A stretch of DNA of 64,000 nt from DASXKD01 sp963806145. Lineage in GTDB: Bacteria > Actinomycetota > Actinomycetes > Streptosporangiales > Streptosporangiaceae. A program made the position numbers and the translations under genes. The stretch spans positions 22,871-86,870 of the forward strand of contig CAWDXD010000046.1 in assembly GCA_963806145.1 (NCBI GenBank). The letters run 5' to 3'. Below are positions 1 to 10,961 of this stretch, in pieces. The notes below the pieces were generated by a model. It worked only from the letters and a program-made list of their open reading frames with translations, had not been told where the DNA came from and did not search any database. The stretch's first letter is position 1, and the number at the start of each line of letters is the position of its first letter.

Positions 1-1
1 C

Positions 2-898
2 TATCTCTACGACGACGAGCGCGACTACCTGTCACGGTTGTCTATCTTCGTCCACGCCGGCCTGGGCAATGCCGAACCGGTGTTCGTGGCGGTTCCGGAC
101 CGCCGGGGCGCCCTCCTGCGCGAGCGCCTGGGGGCCGAGTCGCCGCTGCTGCGCTACGGCGCCATGGCGGAGACGGGCCGCAACCCGGCGCGGCTGATCC
201 CGGAACTGTATGCGTTCGTCCAGGAACATCCCGGGCAGCGGGTCCGCTACATCGGCGAATCGATCTGGCCGGGCCGCTCCGACGCGGAGCTGTGCGAGGC
301 CATCAGGCACGAGGCACTCATCAACCTGGCGTTCGCCACGGCGGCGGTCAGCATCCTGTGCCCCTATGACGTCCGCGGCCTCGGCACCTCGGTGGTCGGC
401 AGAGTGCAGCACACCCACCCGGCCATCCTGCAGGCCGGGCGGACCCAGCCCGCCACTAGCTATGCCGGGCGGGGCGTGATTCCCGCCGAGTGCGAGGACC
501 CGTTGCCGGGGCCGCCCGCGGACGCCCAGACTCTCGGCTACGAGACCAGCCTGCGGCCGGTGCGCGACCTGGTGACCAGCCACGCCACCGCCCTCGGCGT
601 GGAAGCCGACCGGATCACCAACCTGGTGATCGCGGCCGGGGAGATCACCGCGAACACCCTGCGCCACACCAGCGCCGGCGGGACGTTCTGGATCTGGCAC
701 ACCGGCGAGGAAATCATCTGCCAGGTCCGGGACCAGGGCTGGATCACCGACCCGCTCGCCGGGCGGCAGCGCCACTCACCCGAGGACTCCGGCCACGGCC
801 TGTGGGTGGTCAACCAGGTGTGCGACCTCGTGGAGATCAGGAGCAGCCAGGCGGCCGGGACCATCATCCGGCTGCATATGCGCCGCGAGGACGCCTGA
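2..898 (+). CDS. MEDS-domain / anti-sigma-type ATPase protein (5' end cut off)
   Basis: The reading frame is open from base 2, so the true start lies before the window; 298 residues are visible. The first ~170 residues resemble the MEDS sensory domain found in front of actinobacterial serine-kinase-like ATPases. The last ~120 form a HATPase_c_2/RsbW-type fold with an N-box (EITANTLRHT, near residue 210) and a G-box (DSGHGLWVVN, near residue 270). Such proteins usually phosphorylate anti-anti-sigma factors or hold sigma factors, but no partner is adjacent here. The family call is solid; the signal and target are unknown. Confidence 0.85.
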   Translation, partial: YLYDDERDYLSRLSIFVHAGLGNAEPVFVAVPDRRGALLRERLGAESPLLRYGAMAETGRNPARLIPELYAFVQEHPGQRVRYIGESIWPGRSDAELCEAIRHEALINLAFATAAVSILCPYDVRGLGTSVVGRVQHTHPAILQAGRTQPATSYAGRGVIPAECEDPLPGPPADAQTLGYETSLRPVRDLVTSHATALGVEADRITNLVIAAGEITANTLRHTSAGGTFWIWHTGEEIICQVRDQGWITDPLAGRQRHSPEDSGHGLWVVNQVCDLVEIRSSQAAGTIIRLHMRREDA

Positions 899-961
899 GC
901 CCACGGCAGGCAGCGTCTGGGTGGTCGAGCCACCTGCCGCGGGCGGTCGGCAGGCCGGTGG

Positions 962-1696
962 TTACCGGGCCGGGCCGGTCCGGGGCGCGGGCACGACAGG
1001 CTCGGAATCCGCGTCGGCGGCACCGGGCGCACCTGCCCCGGCTGGCCGCGCGTCGGTCGGCAGGCCCTCGTCCGGCACCGAATCCGCCGGCGGCGTCTCG
1101 GCCGGACGCGTAGCGGCCGCCTCCGCGTTGACCTGCTGGCCCGCGGCGGCGGGTGCGGTGCCGACTCCCTCTGGCTGGCCAAGCAGGTCGCCGAACAGCG
1201 CCCGGTAATGCAGCATCGCGAGGCGCAGGTCCTCGGTGGAGGCGGCGCCTTCCTCGGCCTGCCGGCTGACCTGATTCGCCGCACGGTAGTGATCCAGCGT
1301 GTTCGCGTGCTCCACCGACAGGTCCGCGAGGATCTGGTCGTAGTCCTCGGTCGGGTAGCCACGGTCCTTCATCACGGATGTGACGAGCATGCCCGCCTGG
1401 GCGACCGCCTGCTCCGGCTGATCCACGAACCGCTCCTGAATGGCGGCCCACTCTCCGGCGTACTTGACCCGGACCGTCTCGTCCAGGGGATGGATGTCGA
1501 GGCTGCGGACCCGCCGTTCACGCTCCGCGAGCTCGGAGTCGGCCTTGCGGTGGCTGTGCGTCTCGCCTACCACACGGTCGTACTCCGGGCCGAAACGCTG
1601 CTGGAGCTTGCGGCGGCGCGCCACCGACATCAGGCCGATGACCAGAACCACCACGACAACGGCCACGATGATGCCTACGATCGCTCCGGCTGACAT
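962..1696 (-). CDS. Small membrane-anchored protein of unknown function
   Basis: A 244-residue protein. Residues 4-24 are one hydrophobic segment (alanine, isoleucine, valine rich), followed by RRRK, so the body is probably cytoplasmic. The middle (about 30-150) is charged and likely helical; the last ~80 residues are Ala/Pro-rich and disordered. I chose the ATG at 1696 because an AGGAGGGTCCT ribosome site sits directly before it. I do not recognise the family. It is the only gene on this strand between the ATPase gene and the phospholipase D-like gene, with no obvious operon link. Confidence 0.7.
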   Translation of the reverse strand: MSAGAIVGIIVAVVVVVLVIGLMSVARRRKLQQRFGPEYDRVVGETHSHRKADSELAERERRVRSLDIHPLDETVRVKYAGEWAAIQERFVDQPEQAVAQAGMLVTSVMKDRGYPTEDYDQILADLSVEHANTLDHYRAANQVSRQAEEGAASTEDLRLAMLHYRALFGDLLGQPEGVGTAPAAAGQQVNAEAAATRPAETPPADSVPDEGLPTDARPAGAGAPGAADADSEPVVPAPRTGPAR

Positions 1697-1778
1697 AGGA
1701 CCCTCCTGTTGACGGGGTTCGGTATCGCAACCGACTGCCCCCATCGGGCGCATCCAAACCCGGGCCCGGCTCCCCTGG

Positions 1779-3362
1779 TCAGAACCTGCCTGCGCGGCGC
1801 CAGGACAGCGGCCGCCCGTCCGGGTCATAGACCAGCCGGTACGGCACGGACGCCCATGCCCTGGTCCAAGTGGACAGCTGTGGGGCAGGGTAGCAGCGGA
1901 GCTGCCCGGGCGGCCGTGGCCCGCGCCGCCCGCCCGCGTGCCAGGCATCGAGGGCCCGCACGGCGCGCCGGAACGCCGCGAAGGCACCTGCCCCGGTGTC
2001 CTCCGCGCCCCCGGCCGCGGCACCGAGATGCTCGCGGGCCAGGGCGACGCGCAGTGCCCGCGGATACGGCCCGGCGCCCGTGGGCATCGTCGCGGCGCCC
2101 GGTGCCCCGGCCTCGTCGATGACCGCGCAGCTCAGCTCCGAGTCGTGGGTCCACGAGCGCCGGTTGAAGTTGTCCGAGCCGACGATGGCCCAGGTGTCGT
2201 CGATCACGCACACCTTGGCGTGCACGTAGATCGGCACGCCCGCCTCGTTCTCCGGGCTATACACCGCCACCCGGTCGCCCCCGGCCGCCCGCAGCGTCTC
2301 CAGCGCGGCGACCCGACCGAGCAGGTTCGGCGGCAGCGACAGCTTGCCGTCCTGGTCGGGGAAGGCGGGCAGCACGGCGATCAGATGCAGCGCCGGGTTG
2401 GCAGACAGGGCTCTGGCCAGCACGTCCGCGACCATGCTGGACCACAAATACTGGTCTTCCAGGTAGATAAGGGACCGCGCGCGCGGCAGCACCTTGAGGT
2501 AGGCGCGGGCGATGCTGCGTTCCCCCTGCGGCGCGAAACTGTAGCCGCGCCGCCGGTAAGGGTAGGTGCGCAGCACCTGGACCGCGTGCTGGCCGCGCCG
2601 GGGCGGATCCGGCTGCTGCGGCGGGAGCCGCCTGGCGTCGTCATCCACATGGCCGAGCAGGTCGTGGATCCGGGCCAGCGGGTTGCGGGTGAGCGGGGCC
2701 GGGTCCTCCCAGCGCTCCCGGAACACGGTCTCCAGATCGCCCACCGCGGGCCCGGAGATCATCAACTGGATGTCGTGCCACGGCGGCCGGTGGCCGTACA
2801 CGGCGGCCATTGGCTGGCGCTGCGGGTCGCCGTGGTGTGCCGCGTCGTCGCGGCGGCTGTGGCACAGGTCGATGCCGCCGATGAAGGCCACGTCCTTGTC
2901 CGGGCGGCCGCCGTGCCGCAGCACCACGAGCTTCATGTGGTGCGACCCTCCGGGGCGTACCCGCATGTCCAGCAGGCACTGGCCGCCGGCGGCGTCGACC
3001 TCCTCGCCCAGGTGCCGGTTCTCCTGCCCGCTGAACTGGAGCCCGTCCAGGTGCGACCGCCAGACCAGGCCGCGGACGAGGACGCCGCGCCGGGCCGCCG
3101 CGCCGAACGCGGCCGCCACCTCCGGGCCCGGGTCCGCCAGCCGTTGGTCGGGGTCTCCGCGCCAGTCGGTGAACAGCAGCAGGTCCCCGGCCCGCAGGTC
3201 GCCGACCCGGGACAACAACTCGGCGAAGTAGGGCTTGCCGTGGATGAGCGGGCGGACCTCGTTGCCCGTGGTCCACGCCGCCCCGTCCGGGTGCCTGCTG
3301 TCCAGCCGCGTCGCCGGGTTACCCCGCTGCGCGGCGGTCAGGAACCAGTCATCGAGTGGCAC
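1779..3362 (-). CDS. Phospholipase D-like (PLDc) family protein
   Basis: A 527-residue protein with two PLD-type repeats. The second HKD motif is canonical: HAKVCVID near residue 381, followed by VGSDNFNRRSW, where a GS/N-N segment is typical. The first is HHMKLVV at residues 141-147, but the residue where the conserved Asp should be is Arg149, so half of the paired active site looks altered. DVAFIGGIDLC downstream is typical of larger PLD enzymes that hydrolyse or transfer phosphatidyl groups. No signal peptide is visible. The start is a GTG at 3362. Whether it is a true phospholipase or a cardiolipin-synthase-like enzyme cannot be decided. Confidence 0.85.
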   Translation of the reverse strand: MPLDDWFLTAAQRGNPATRLDSRHPDGAAWTTGNEVRPLIHGKPYFAELLSRVGDLRAGDLLLFTDWRGDPDQRLADPGPEVAAAFGAAARRGVLVRGLVWRSHLDGLQFSGQENRHLGEEVDAAGGQCLLDMRVRPGGSHHMKLVVLRHGGRPDKDVAFIGGIDLCHSRRDDAAHHGDPQRQPMAAVYGHRPPWHDIQLMISGPAVGDLETVFRERWEDPAPLTRNPLARIHDLLGHVDDDARRLPPQQPDPPRRGQHAVQVLRTYPYRRRGYSFAPQGERSIARAYLKVLPRARSLIYLEDQYLWSSMVADVLARALSANPALHLIAVLPAFPDQDGKLSLPPNLLGRVAALETLRAAGGDRVAVYSPENEAGVPIYVHAKVCVIDDTWAIVGSDNFNRRSWTHDSELSCAVIDEAGAPGAATMPTGAGPYPRALRVALAREHLGAAAGGAEDTGAGAFAAFRRAVRALDAWHAGGRRGPRPPGQLRCYPAPQLSTWTRAWASVPYRLVYDPDGRPLSWRRAGRF

Positions 3363-3442
3363 GCACTGCCGCTACCCCGAAATGTCCCGGGCATCCGCGG
3401 ATTCGCTGGCCAGCCACGGCAGCCGGGCTGGTCCGGAACTCC

Positions 3443-3878
3443 TCAGCGAGGCAGTTCCACCACGGTGATGAAGAAGTTGTCGATCTGCTGGATCACTTCC
3501 ATGAACCGCTCGAAGTCCACAGGCTTGCTGACATACGCGTTGGCGTGCAGGGCGTAGCTGCGCAGGATGTCCTCGTCGGCCTGGGACGTGGTCAGGATCA
3601 CCACGGGGATGACCCGCAGCCGCGGATCTTCCTTCAGTTCGGCGAGCACTTCCAGGCCGTCCCGGCGGGGCAGATTGAGGTCGAGCAGAATGAGGCCCGG
3701 CCGCGGTGCGCTGGCGTACTCGCCGGTCTGGTGCAGGAATTGCAGTGCCTGCTCGCCGTCGTTTACCACGTGCAACTGGTTGCGTATCCGGTGATGCTCG
3801 AACGCCTCCCGGGTCATCAGCACATCGCCAGGATCGTCCTCGACCAGCAGTACGTCGACCACCTTGGTACTGCCGCCG

Positions 3879-3892
<14 letters not shown>
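3443..3892 (-). CDS. Single-domain response regulator (Rcp1-like)
   Basis: A 149-residue receiver domain with no output domain. The acidic pocket is E18-D19-D20, the phospho-acceptor is D71 in LLDLNLP, the switch threonine is T101 and the conserved lysine is K123 (SKP). This layout fits the Rcp1/CheY-like receivers paired with phytochrome-type or CHASE3 kinases. Its start overlaps the last 14 bases of the kinase gene upstream, so the two are almost certainly co-translated and partner each other. Confidence 0.92.
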
Positions 3893-5971
<2,079 letters not shown>

Positions 5972-5975
<4 letters not shown>

Positions 5976-7204
5976 GTGCCGACCACGGCGGGAAATCCGA
6001 GGGCGAGCACGGCCAGATCGTCGTCCAGGTCCCCGCCGTTGAGTTCACGCACCCGGTCGATCAGCATGTCCAGCAGGCGCTCGTCCCGCGGCTGGCGTTC
6101 CCACTGTCCCGCGGGGAGCGCGGCCCGCAGGTACGCCTCGATGATCTCGGTCAGCCCGTCGCTGCCGAGCCGCTCCGGGCCGGCGCCGATCCGCCCCTCG
6201 ATCAGCCCGTCGGTGTACATGAGCAGGGTCCAGTTGTCCCCCAGGCCAACCTCGCTGACCGGCCAGTCCTCCATGTGCGCGATGCCCGGGGGCGCACTGA
6301 CCGGGGCCCTCAGCTCGCTCACCCCGCCCAGGGTGAGCAGCAGCGGCGGCGGGTGGCCCGCCAGGTGCAGCCGCGCGTGCGCCCGGTCCGGCGCGACCGA
6401 CATCGCGCACAGCGTGGTGAACAGCCGCTCCTCGTGCCGCTCGTGCTCAAGCACCTGCTGGACCGCGGACAGCACCTCGGCCATCGGCCGGCCGGCCAGC
6501 ACCATGGTCCGCCACGCGACACGCAGGCACACGCCGAGCGCGGCCTCTTCCGGGCCGCGGCCGCAGACGTCGCCGATCACCACGTGCACCCAGCCATCGG
6601 CGGCCTCGACCAGGTCGAAGAAGTCCCCGCCGAGCAGCATCTGGCCACCGCCGGGGCGGTATCGCGTGGCGACGGTCAGCCGGGAGTCGGCCAGCAGCGG
6701 GGATGGCAGCAGGCCACGCTCCAGCCGGGCGTTCTCCCGCGCATAGATCTGCGCCTCGCGCAACTGCTGCTGGATCTCCTCGAACCGGCGGCGCTCCACC
6801 GCGTAACGGATGACCCGGTTCAGCAGCGCCCCGTCCACCTGGCCCTTGACCAGGTAATCCTGCGCGCCCGCGCGGACCGCCTCGGCGCCGAGATGCTCGT
6901 CGGCCAGCCCGGTCAGCACAACCACGGCGACCTGGGGCACGTTCTCCTGGAGCCAGTGCACGCCCTGCAACTGGTGCGCATCGGGAAGGTCAAGGTCGAG
7001 CAGCACGCAGGCTGCCGCGGGCAGCAGTGGCTTTGCCTCGGTGATCGACCGCACCCGGTCAAGGACGACCGGGGCGCCCGCTTCCACCAGGTATTCCTGG
7101 ACGAGAAGGGCGTCCCCATCGTCGTCCTCGATGAGCAGCACCTGCACCTGGCCGGGAACGGCAGCGGGGGCCGGGACCCTGGCCTGCGCGGCGTCCCGAG
7201 TCAC
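5972..7204 (-). CDS. Response regulator-PP2C (SpoIIE/RsbU-like) phosphatase
   Basis: A 410-residue protein with a receiver domain (acidic triad near residues 26-28, phospho-acceptor D70 in LLDLDLP), a coiled linker around 140-170, and a SpoIIE-type serine phosphatase domain from about 190. Metal-binding motifs visible include GGDFFDL, GDVCGRG and TDGLIEGR, with GGDLDDDLAVL at the end. The family dephosphorylates anti-anti-sigma proteins, so the operon probably links the CHASE3 kinase to a partner-switching sigma pathway. The start is a GTG at 7204; it is first in the operon, and its promoter must lie in 7205-7525. Confidence 0.92.
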
Positions 7205-7525
7205 CGTCCGGCCCTGTTCATGGCTTTCGTGGGCGTTCCATTCCTAACTGGCAAGCTGTGCGGTTGAGTAAGCATAGTTGGCCCCGTGCCCCGGTCACCG
7301 GGTACCTGGATAACGGTGTTACGACGTTCTGCCAGCGGCTGACCTGCGCGCCTGGGCCGGGTGGGGGCGGCCTGCTGGCATTCCCCCATTCGCCCTGCTC
7401 ATGGCCTGTTCATCGGGCTACCGATGAGCTTCGCCCGCGGGCAGCGTTACATCGGTAAGCGACGGGCTGATGCCGCTGCCGTGCCCTGCGCGGCCCGGCA
7501 GGCCCCGGCACGAGGAGGGTTCGCC
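7205..7525. other. Divergent intergenic region, 321 bp
   Basis: This lies between the start of the phosphatase-kinase operon (minus) and the glyoxalase gene (plus), so it should hold both promoters. I see a small perfect hairpin at 7411-7426 (CATCGG, loop GCTA, CCGATG) and a GGGTAC at 7310-7315, but no promoter convincing enough to annotate and no credible gene. Confidence 0.5.
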
Positions 7526-7948
7526 ATGGATTTCAAGCTTGAGCTGGTCCTGGTCCCGGTCACGGACGTGGACCGCGCCAAGTCGTTCTACACCGAGCAG
7601 GCCGGCTTCGGCCTGGATGTCGACACCCCGGTGGGCACAGACATGCGGGTCGTCCAGGTGACGCCGCCCGGTTCGGCGTGTTCGGTGGGGTTCGGCGTGG
7701 GCATCACGTCCGCCCCGCCGGGCTCGGCGCAGGGCCTGCACCTGGTCGTCTCCGATATCGTGGCCGCACGCGCTGACCTCGTGAAGCGCGGGGTCAAAGT
7801 CAGCGAGGTCAGGCACCTGGAGTCCGGCACCTGGGTACCTGGCCCGGACCCGCGGCGTGCGAACTACGAGTCGTTTGCCGACTTCGCCGACCCGGACGGG
7901 AACGTGTGGGTGCTGCAAGAGGTGAACCGAGCCGAGCCGGCCGCGTGA
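7526..7948 (+). CDS. Glyoxalase/VOC family protein
   Basis: A 140-residue VOC (vicinal oxygen chelate) protein: LVLVPVTDVDRAKSFYTEQAGF opens the first beta-alpha-beta module and DFADPDGNVWVLQEV closes the second. The usual Glu ligand of the second module is present. The substrate is unknown; such small VOC proteins include glyoxalases, dioxygenases and binding proteins. The ATG at 7526 has a strong GAGGAGGG site 7 bases upstream. It overlaps the following sigma factor gene by four bases (GTGA), so the two are probably translated together. A paralogue with a very similar N-terminus is at 15751-16155. Confidence 0.9.
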   Translation: MDFKLELVLVPVTDVDRAKSFYTEQAGFGLDVDTPVGTDMRVVQVTPPGSACSVGFGVGITSAPPGSAQGLHLVVSDIVAARADLVKRGVKVSEVRHLESGTWVPGPDPRRANYESFADFADPDGNVWVLQEVNRAEPAA

Positions 7949-9081
7949 CGGAGGCTGATCGCGTGCGAGGCCAGGAAGCCCCAGAGCGGAGCCGGGAGTC
8001 GGCGGCGGCCGGGGAACTGGTGACAGCCGGGGAGCTGCTTGCCGGGGAACGGGTGGCTGGGGAACGGGTGGCTGAGGAACCGGTGGCGGCCGGAGAACTG
8101 GAGGCCGCGGCGATCGCGGGTGACCAATCCGCGTTCGCCGCCCTCACCCAGCGATACCGGCGCGAACTGCACGTGCACTGCTACCGCATGCTCGCGTCAT
8201 TCGACGATGCCGAGGACGCTGTGCAGGAGACCTTCCTGCGGGCCTGGCGCGGCCGGGACGGTTTTACCGGCGGCACGATGTTCCGCGCCTGGCTGTACCG
8301 CATCGCCACCAACGTGTGCCTGGACCTGCTCCGCCGCCGCGCACACCGGGCCAGCGTGCTGCGGTCGTTCGCCGAGGTGCCCTGGCTCCAGCCGTACCCG
8401 GACCGGCTCCTTGACGAGGCAGCCGCCCCCGGCGAGCAACCCGACGCGACCGCGATCGAGCGGGAGACCATCGAGCTGGCGTTCGTGGCCGCACTCCAGG
8501 TCCTGCCGCCGCGGCAGCGCGCCGCGCTGATCGCCCGCGATGTGCTGGGCTGGCCCGCCAGCCAGACCGCGGCGCTGCTGGAAATGAGCGTGGCGGCGGC
8601 GAACAGCGCCCTGCAGCGGGCCCGCGCCACGATGCGCGAGCACCTGCCGGCTCGGCGTTCTGACTGGTCGGGCCGGTCTGCTGGGCAGCTGAGCGACGCC
8701 GAACGAGACCTGCTCGGCCAGTTCATCGACGCGCACCAGCGCTGCGACGCAGCGGCCGCCGTAGCGATCGCCGCCCAGGACATCCGGGTCACGATGCCGC
8801 CGTACCCGCTGTGCTACGACGGGGTCGGCGCGATCGGGCCGCTCCTGGACCACGCATTCGGGCCGGACCGGGACGGCGACTGGCGGCTCGTGCCGACCGC
8901 GGCCAACCGGATGCCAGCGGCAGCCAGCTACCTGCGGCGGCCGGGCGACTCGGAGTTCCGCGCCTTCAAGCTCGACGTGCTGCGCACCCGGGGCAGGGCG
9001 ATCGCCGAGATCACGACGTTCGGGGCCAGCCTGTTTCCGGCCTTCAGCCTCCCCGACAGCCTCGGGCCTGACACGTCATGA
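7945..9081 (+). CDS. ECF RNA polymerase sigma factor with SnoaL-like C-terminus
   Basis: A 378-residue sigma-70 family protein of the long ECF type: region 2 at about residues 56-132 (YRMLASFDDAEDAVQETFLRAWR), region 4 at about 172-232 (LPPRQRAALIARDVLGW) and a SnoaL/NTF2-like domain from about 250 that in relatives modulates activity. It resembles the TIGR02960 group. The first ~50 residues are a low-complexity stretch with repeated GERVA/GEL units encoded by near-repeats. The GTG at 7945 overlaps the glyoxalase stop codon; a later GTG at 7963 is possible. No membrane anti-sigma gene is adjacent. Confidence 0.9.
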   Translation: MTEADRVRGQEAPERSRESAAAGELVTAGELLAGERVAGERVAEEPVAAGELEAAAIAGDQSAFAALTQRYRRELHVHCYRMLASFDDAEDAVQETFLRAWRGRDGFTGGTMFRAWLYRIATNVCLDLLRRRAHRASVLRSFAEVPWLQPYPDRLLDEAAAPGEQPDATAIERETIELAFVAALQVLPPRQRAALIARDVLGWPASQTAALLEMSVAAANSALQRARATMREHLPARRSDWSGRSAGQLSDAERDLLGQFIDAHQRCDAAAAVAIAAQDIRVTMPPYPLCYDGVGAIGPLLDHAFGPDRDGDWRLVPTAANRMPAAASYLRRPGDSEFRAFKLDVLRTRGRAIAEITTFGASLFPAFSLPDSLGPDTS

Positions 9082-9139
9082 CCACTTGTCATGGTCGTAT
9101 TTTTATTCGAAATTCCTGCTGTGGCGGGCGATTTTGTCA

Positions 9140-9277
9140 GACCTGTTGTGCCGCAAGCACCACGAGGCCAAGCAGGCGCCGGGCTGGCGCCTGGAGCAGT
9201 CCCGCCCCGGCATCCTCACCTGGACCACCCCGGGCGGGCGCAGCTACACCACCAAACCGATCGTCTACCCTGGCTAG
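9140..9277 (+). pseudogene. C-terminal fragment of a DUF222-type HNH endonuclease
   Basis: About 45 in-frame residues read DLLCRKHHEAKQAPGW, then SRPGILTWTTPGGRSYTTKP and a Tyr-Pro ending before a TAG stop. The Cys-x-x-His-His with a KQ, the W-L-x-Q segment and the PGxLxWxTPxGRxY end are hallmarks of the C-terminus of actinobacterial DUF222/HNH proteins, which are usually 400 residues or more and often multicopy. Nothing recognisable precedes it, so this is a leftover tail. I infer deletion or a past insertion of a repeated element. Confidence 0.6.
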
Positions 9278-9315
9278 GCCCCCGGCCCGCCGGACCCAGC
9301 CGTGCAAAGCCTGGG

Positions 9316-9345
9316 TGCCGTGCCGTGCCGTGCCGTGCCGTGCCG
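9316..9345. repeat. Six tandem TGCCG pentamers
   Basis: Six perfect copies of the pentamer TGCCG run from 9316 to 9345 in non-coding DNA between the HNH remnant and the lipid kinase gene. It is a candidate slippage (length-variable) tract with no visible function. Confidence 0.9.
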
Positions 9346-9594
9346 CGGCCAGGGCTGGGCCGCGCCCTTCGTGGAACCGCAGATAACCCCGGTCCGCCGT
9401 GCGCCACAGCGGCGCCAACGGCCGGCCCAGCCGGTGCACCCAGCCGGAACCCAAGATCACCTGCAACTGGAGCGATTGCCGGGGAGCCTTGCGGGCAGTG
9501 GGAGCCTGCTGAGGATCTTTGCTGAGTTGTGGTGCAGCGGGCCGGCCTGCGCGGCGCAGCTTCGATCTGCGGCGTGGGAAACGGAGGCTATGGC

Positions 9595-10554
9595 ATGTCG
9601 AGGGTCGCGGTGGTGGCGCATTCTGGCAAGAGCCTTGGTGGCGGTCTGCCGGAGCTCCGGGAGGTGCTGGTGCGGGAGGGAGTCACCGATCCGCTCTGGC
9701 ATGAGGTGACCAAGAGCCGCAAGGCGCCCAAGCGCGCCCGCCGCGCGCTGCGCGATGGGGCGGAGGTCATCTTCGTCTGGGGAGGCGATGGGATGGTCCA
9801 GCGCTGTGTCGATGCGCTGGCCGGGACGCAGGCCGTCCTGGCCATCCTTCCGGCTGGCACAGCCAATCTCCTCGCGTCGAACCTGGGTATTCCGCCCGAT
9901 CTCGCCGAGGCGGTATGGGTCGGGCTGCACGGGGATCGCCGCCCGCTGGATACCGGGTCGGTGAATGGCGAGCATTTCGCGGTGATGGCCGGCGCAGGGT
10001 TCGACGCCAGCATGATCAAGCGGGCTGACCGGGGGATGAAGGACCGCCTTGGCCGCGCCGCGTATGTGTACGCGGGGGCCAGGAACCTCAGCGCGCGCCG
10101 GGCGAAGGCGGTCGTCGAGGTGGATGGCGCGCGCTTTTTCAAAGGCCGGGTCGCATGTGTCCTCGCGGGGAACGTGGGCAAGATCCTCGGCGGGGCCGAG
10201 GTGTTCCACGGCGCGCGGCCAGACGACGGGCTGCTGGAACTCGGCGTGGTCACCGCCAAGAACCCGGCTCAGTGGGCCCGGACGCTTGCACGGGTCGCGC
10301 TGGGCAACGCCGAGAGGTCGCCGTTTGTGCGGGTCACGCGGGGCAAGGATTTCCGGATCCGGTTTGACCGGCGATTCCCCTACGAGCTTGACGGCGGCGC
10401 GCGCTCAGATGTCAGGAAGCTGCGGATCAAGGCCCACCCCTCCTCGATCAAGGTGTGCGTCCCGGCGCGTTCTCGGACTGACCGCCGCGCCGTCCGGTCC
10501 CGCGGAGCGGCGGAGGGCGTTGAAGCGGGAATGAGACTTCGCGGAGGAGCTTAG
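9595..10554 (+). CDS. Diacylglycerol/sphingosine kinase-like lipid kinase
   Basis: A 319-residue DAGK-catalytic-domain protein. The nucleotide-binding GGDGMVQ is near residue 63 and PAGTANLLA near 86; GAGFDASM and the C-terminal domain with PDDGLLEL also fit. The family phosphorylates diacylglycerol or related lipids with ATP, or acts in lipid-linked antibiotic or phosphatidylinositol mannoside pathways; the substrate cannot be told. The ATG at 9595 has GGAGG about 8 bases upstream. The last ~25 residues are Arg/Gly-rich and may be read-through into poorly conserved DNA. It appears to be transcribed alone. Confidence 0.88.
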   Translation: MSRVAVVAHSGKSLGGGLPELREVLVREGVTDPLWHEVTKSRKAPKRARRALRDGAEVIFVWGGDGMVQRCVDALAGTQAVLAILPAGTANLLASNLGIPPDLAEAVWVGLHGDRRPLDTGSVNGEHFAVMAGAGFDASMIKRADRGMKDRLGRAAYVYAGARNLSARRAKAVVEVDGARFFKGRVACVLAGNVGKILGGAEVFHGARPDDGLLELGVVTAKNPAQWARTLARVALGNAERSPFVRVTRGKDFRIRFDRRFPYELDGGARSDVRKLRIKAHPSSIKVCVPARSRTDRRAVRSRGAAEGVEAGMRLRGGA

Positions 10555-10589
10555 GTTCTCGGTTCCGGCGCGGGCGTTGCCGTACCGGC

Positions 10590-10692
10590 CGGCGTAGTAC
10601 TCCAGCCAGTCACGCTCGGCGAGACCGGGCGGGTACAGCACCCCCCGCCAGTCGCGATACTGCCAGCCTGAGGTGCCGATCAGAACAGGCAT
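10590..10692 (-). pseudogene. N-terminal fragment of a DUF72 family gene
   Basis: Starting at the ATG at 10692 (GGGAGGGAGG upstream), the frame reads MPVLIGTSGWQYRDWRGVLY followed by PPGLAERDWLEYYA. That is the conserved start of DUF72 proteins, which run to about 240-300 residues. Similarity stops after ~35 residues and the frame continues into unrelated Ser/Arg-rich sequence. Only the 5' end survives, with its ribosome site, so I call it a truncated remnant. Confidence 0.65.
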
Positions 10693-10715
10693 CGCCAGGA
10701 CCTGGCCTCCCTCCC

Positions 10716-10949
10716 TCAGGAGCCTGCCGGGCGGCGGAGCCGGGGCAGGCAGCGCCCGCGCGCCGGCCCGCCGCGCCCGGTCATGGACGGGTACACCGCG
10801 ACCAGCACGGCGGGCAGCCAGCCGATCATCCAGACCGGGTCCAGGCTGTGCTGCCTGATCGCCTGCGCGATGGCCGCACCAAGGATGACCGCGGACAAGG
10901 CCAACGTCCCGGCCGCCACGATCCGGCGAGTCCGTGTTCCCATCGTCAT
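10716..10949 (-). CDS. Small two-helix membrane protein, unknown
   Basis: A 77-residue protein with two hydrophobic segments (about residues 10-29 and 38-54) and an Arg/Pro-rich tail. The start ATG at 10949 follows a GAAGGTGG ribosome site, and a promoter-like and operator-like region lies right upstream (10962-11027), which supports it as a real, regulated gene. I do not recognise the family. Confidence 0.5.
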   Translation of the reverse strand: MTMGTRTRRIVAAGTLALSAVILGAAIAQAIRQHSLDPVWMIGWLPAVLVAVYPSMTGRGGPARGRCLPRLRRPAGS

Positions 10950-10961
10950 CCACCTTCGCTA

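Larger units (their letters stand above)
9082..9594. other. Degraded intergenic region, 513 bp
   Basis: Between the sigma factor and the lipid kinase there is no intact gene. It holds the tail of an HNH endonuclease-type gene (9140-9277) and a run of six TGCCG units (9316-9345). The rest shows no recognisable coding signal. Confidence 0.6.

Noticed and set aside
1938..3557. Long open frame on the plus strand opposite the PLD-like gene
   Set aside because: It is the antisense of a gene with clear PLD motifs, has no ribosome site and low-complexity composition typical of GC-rich shadow frames.
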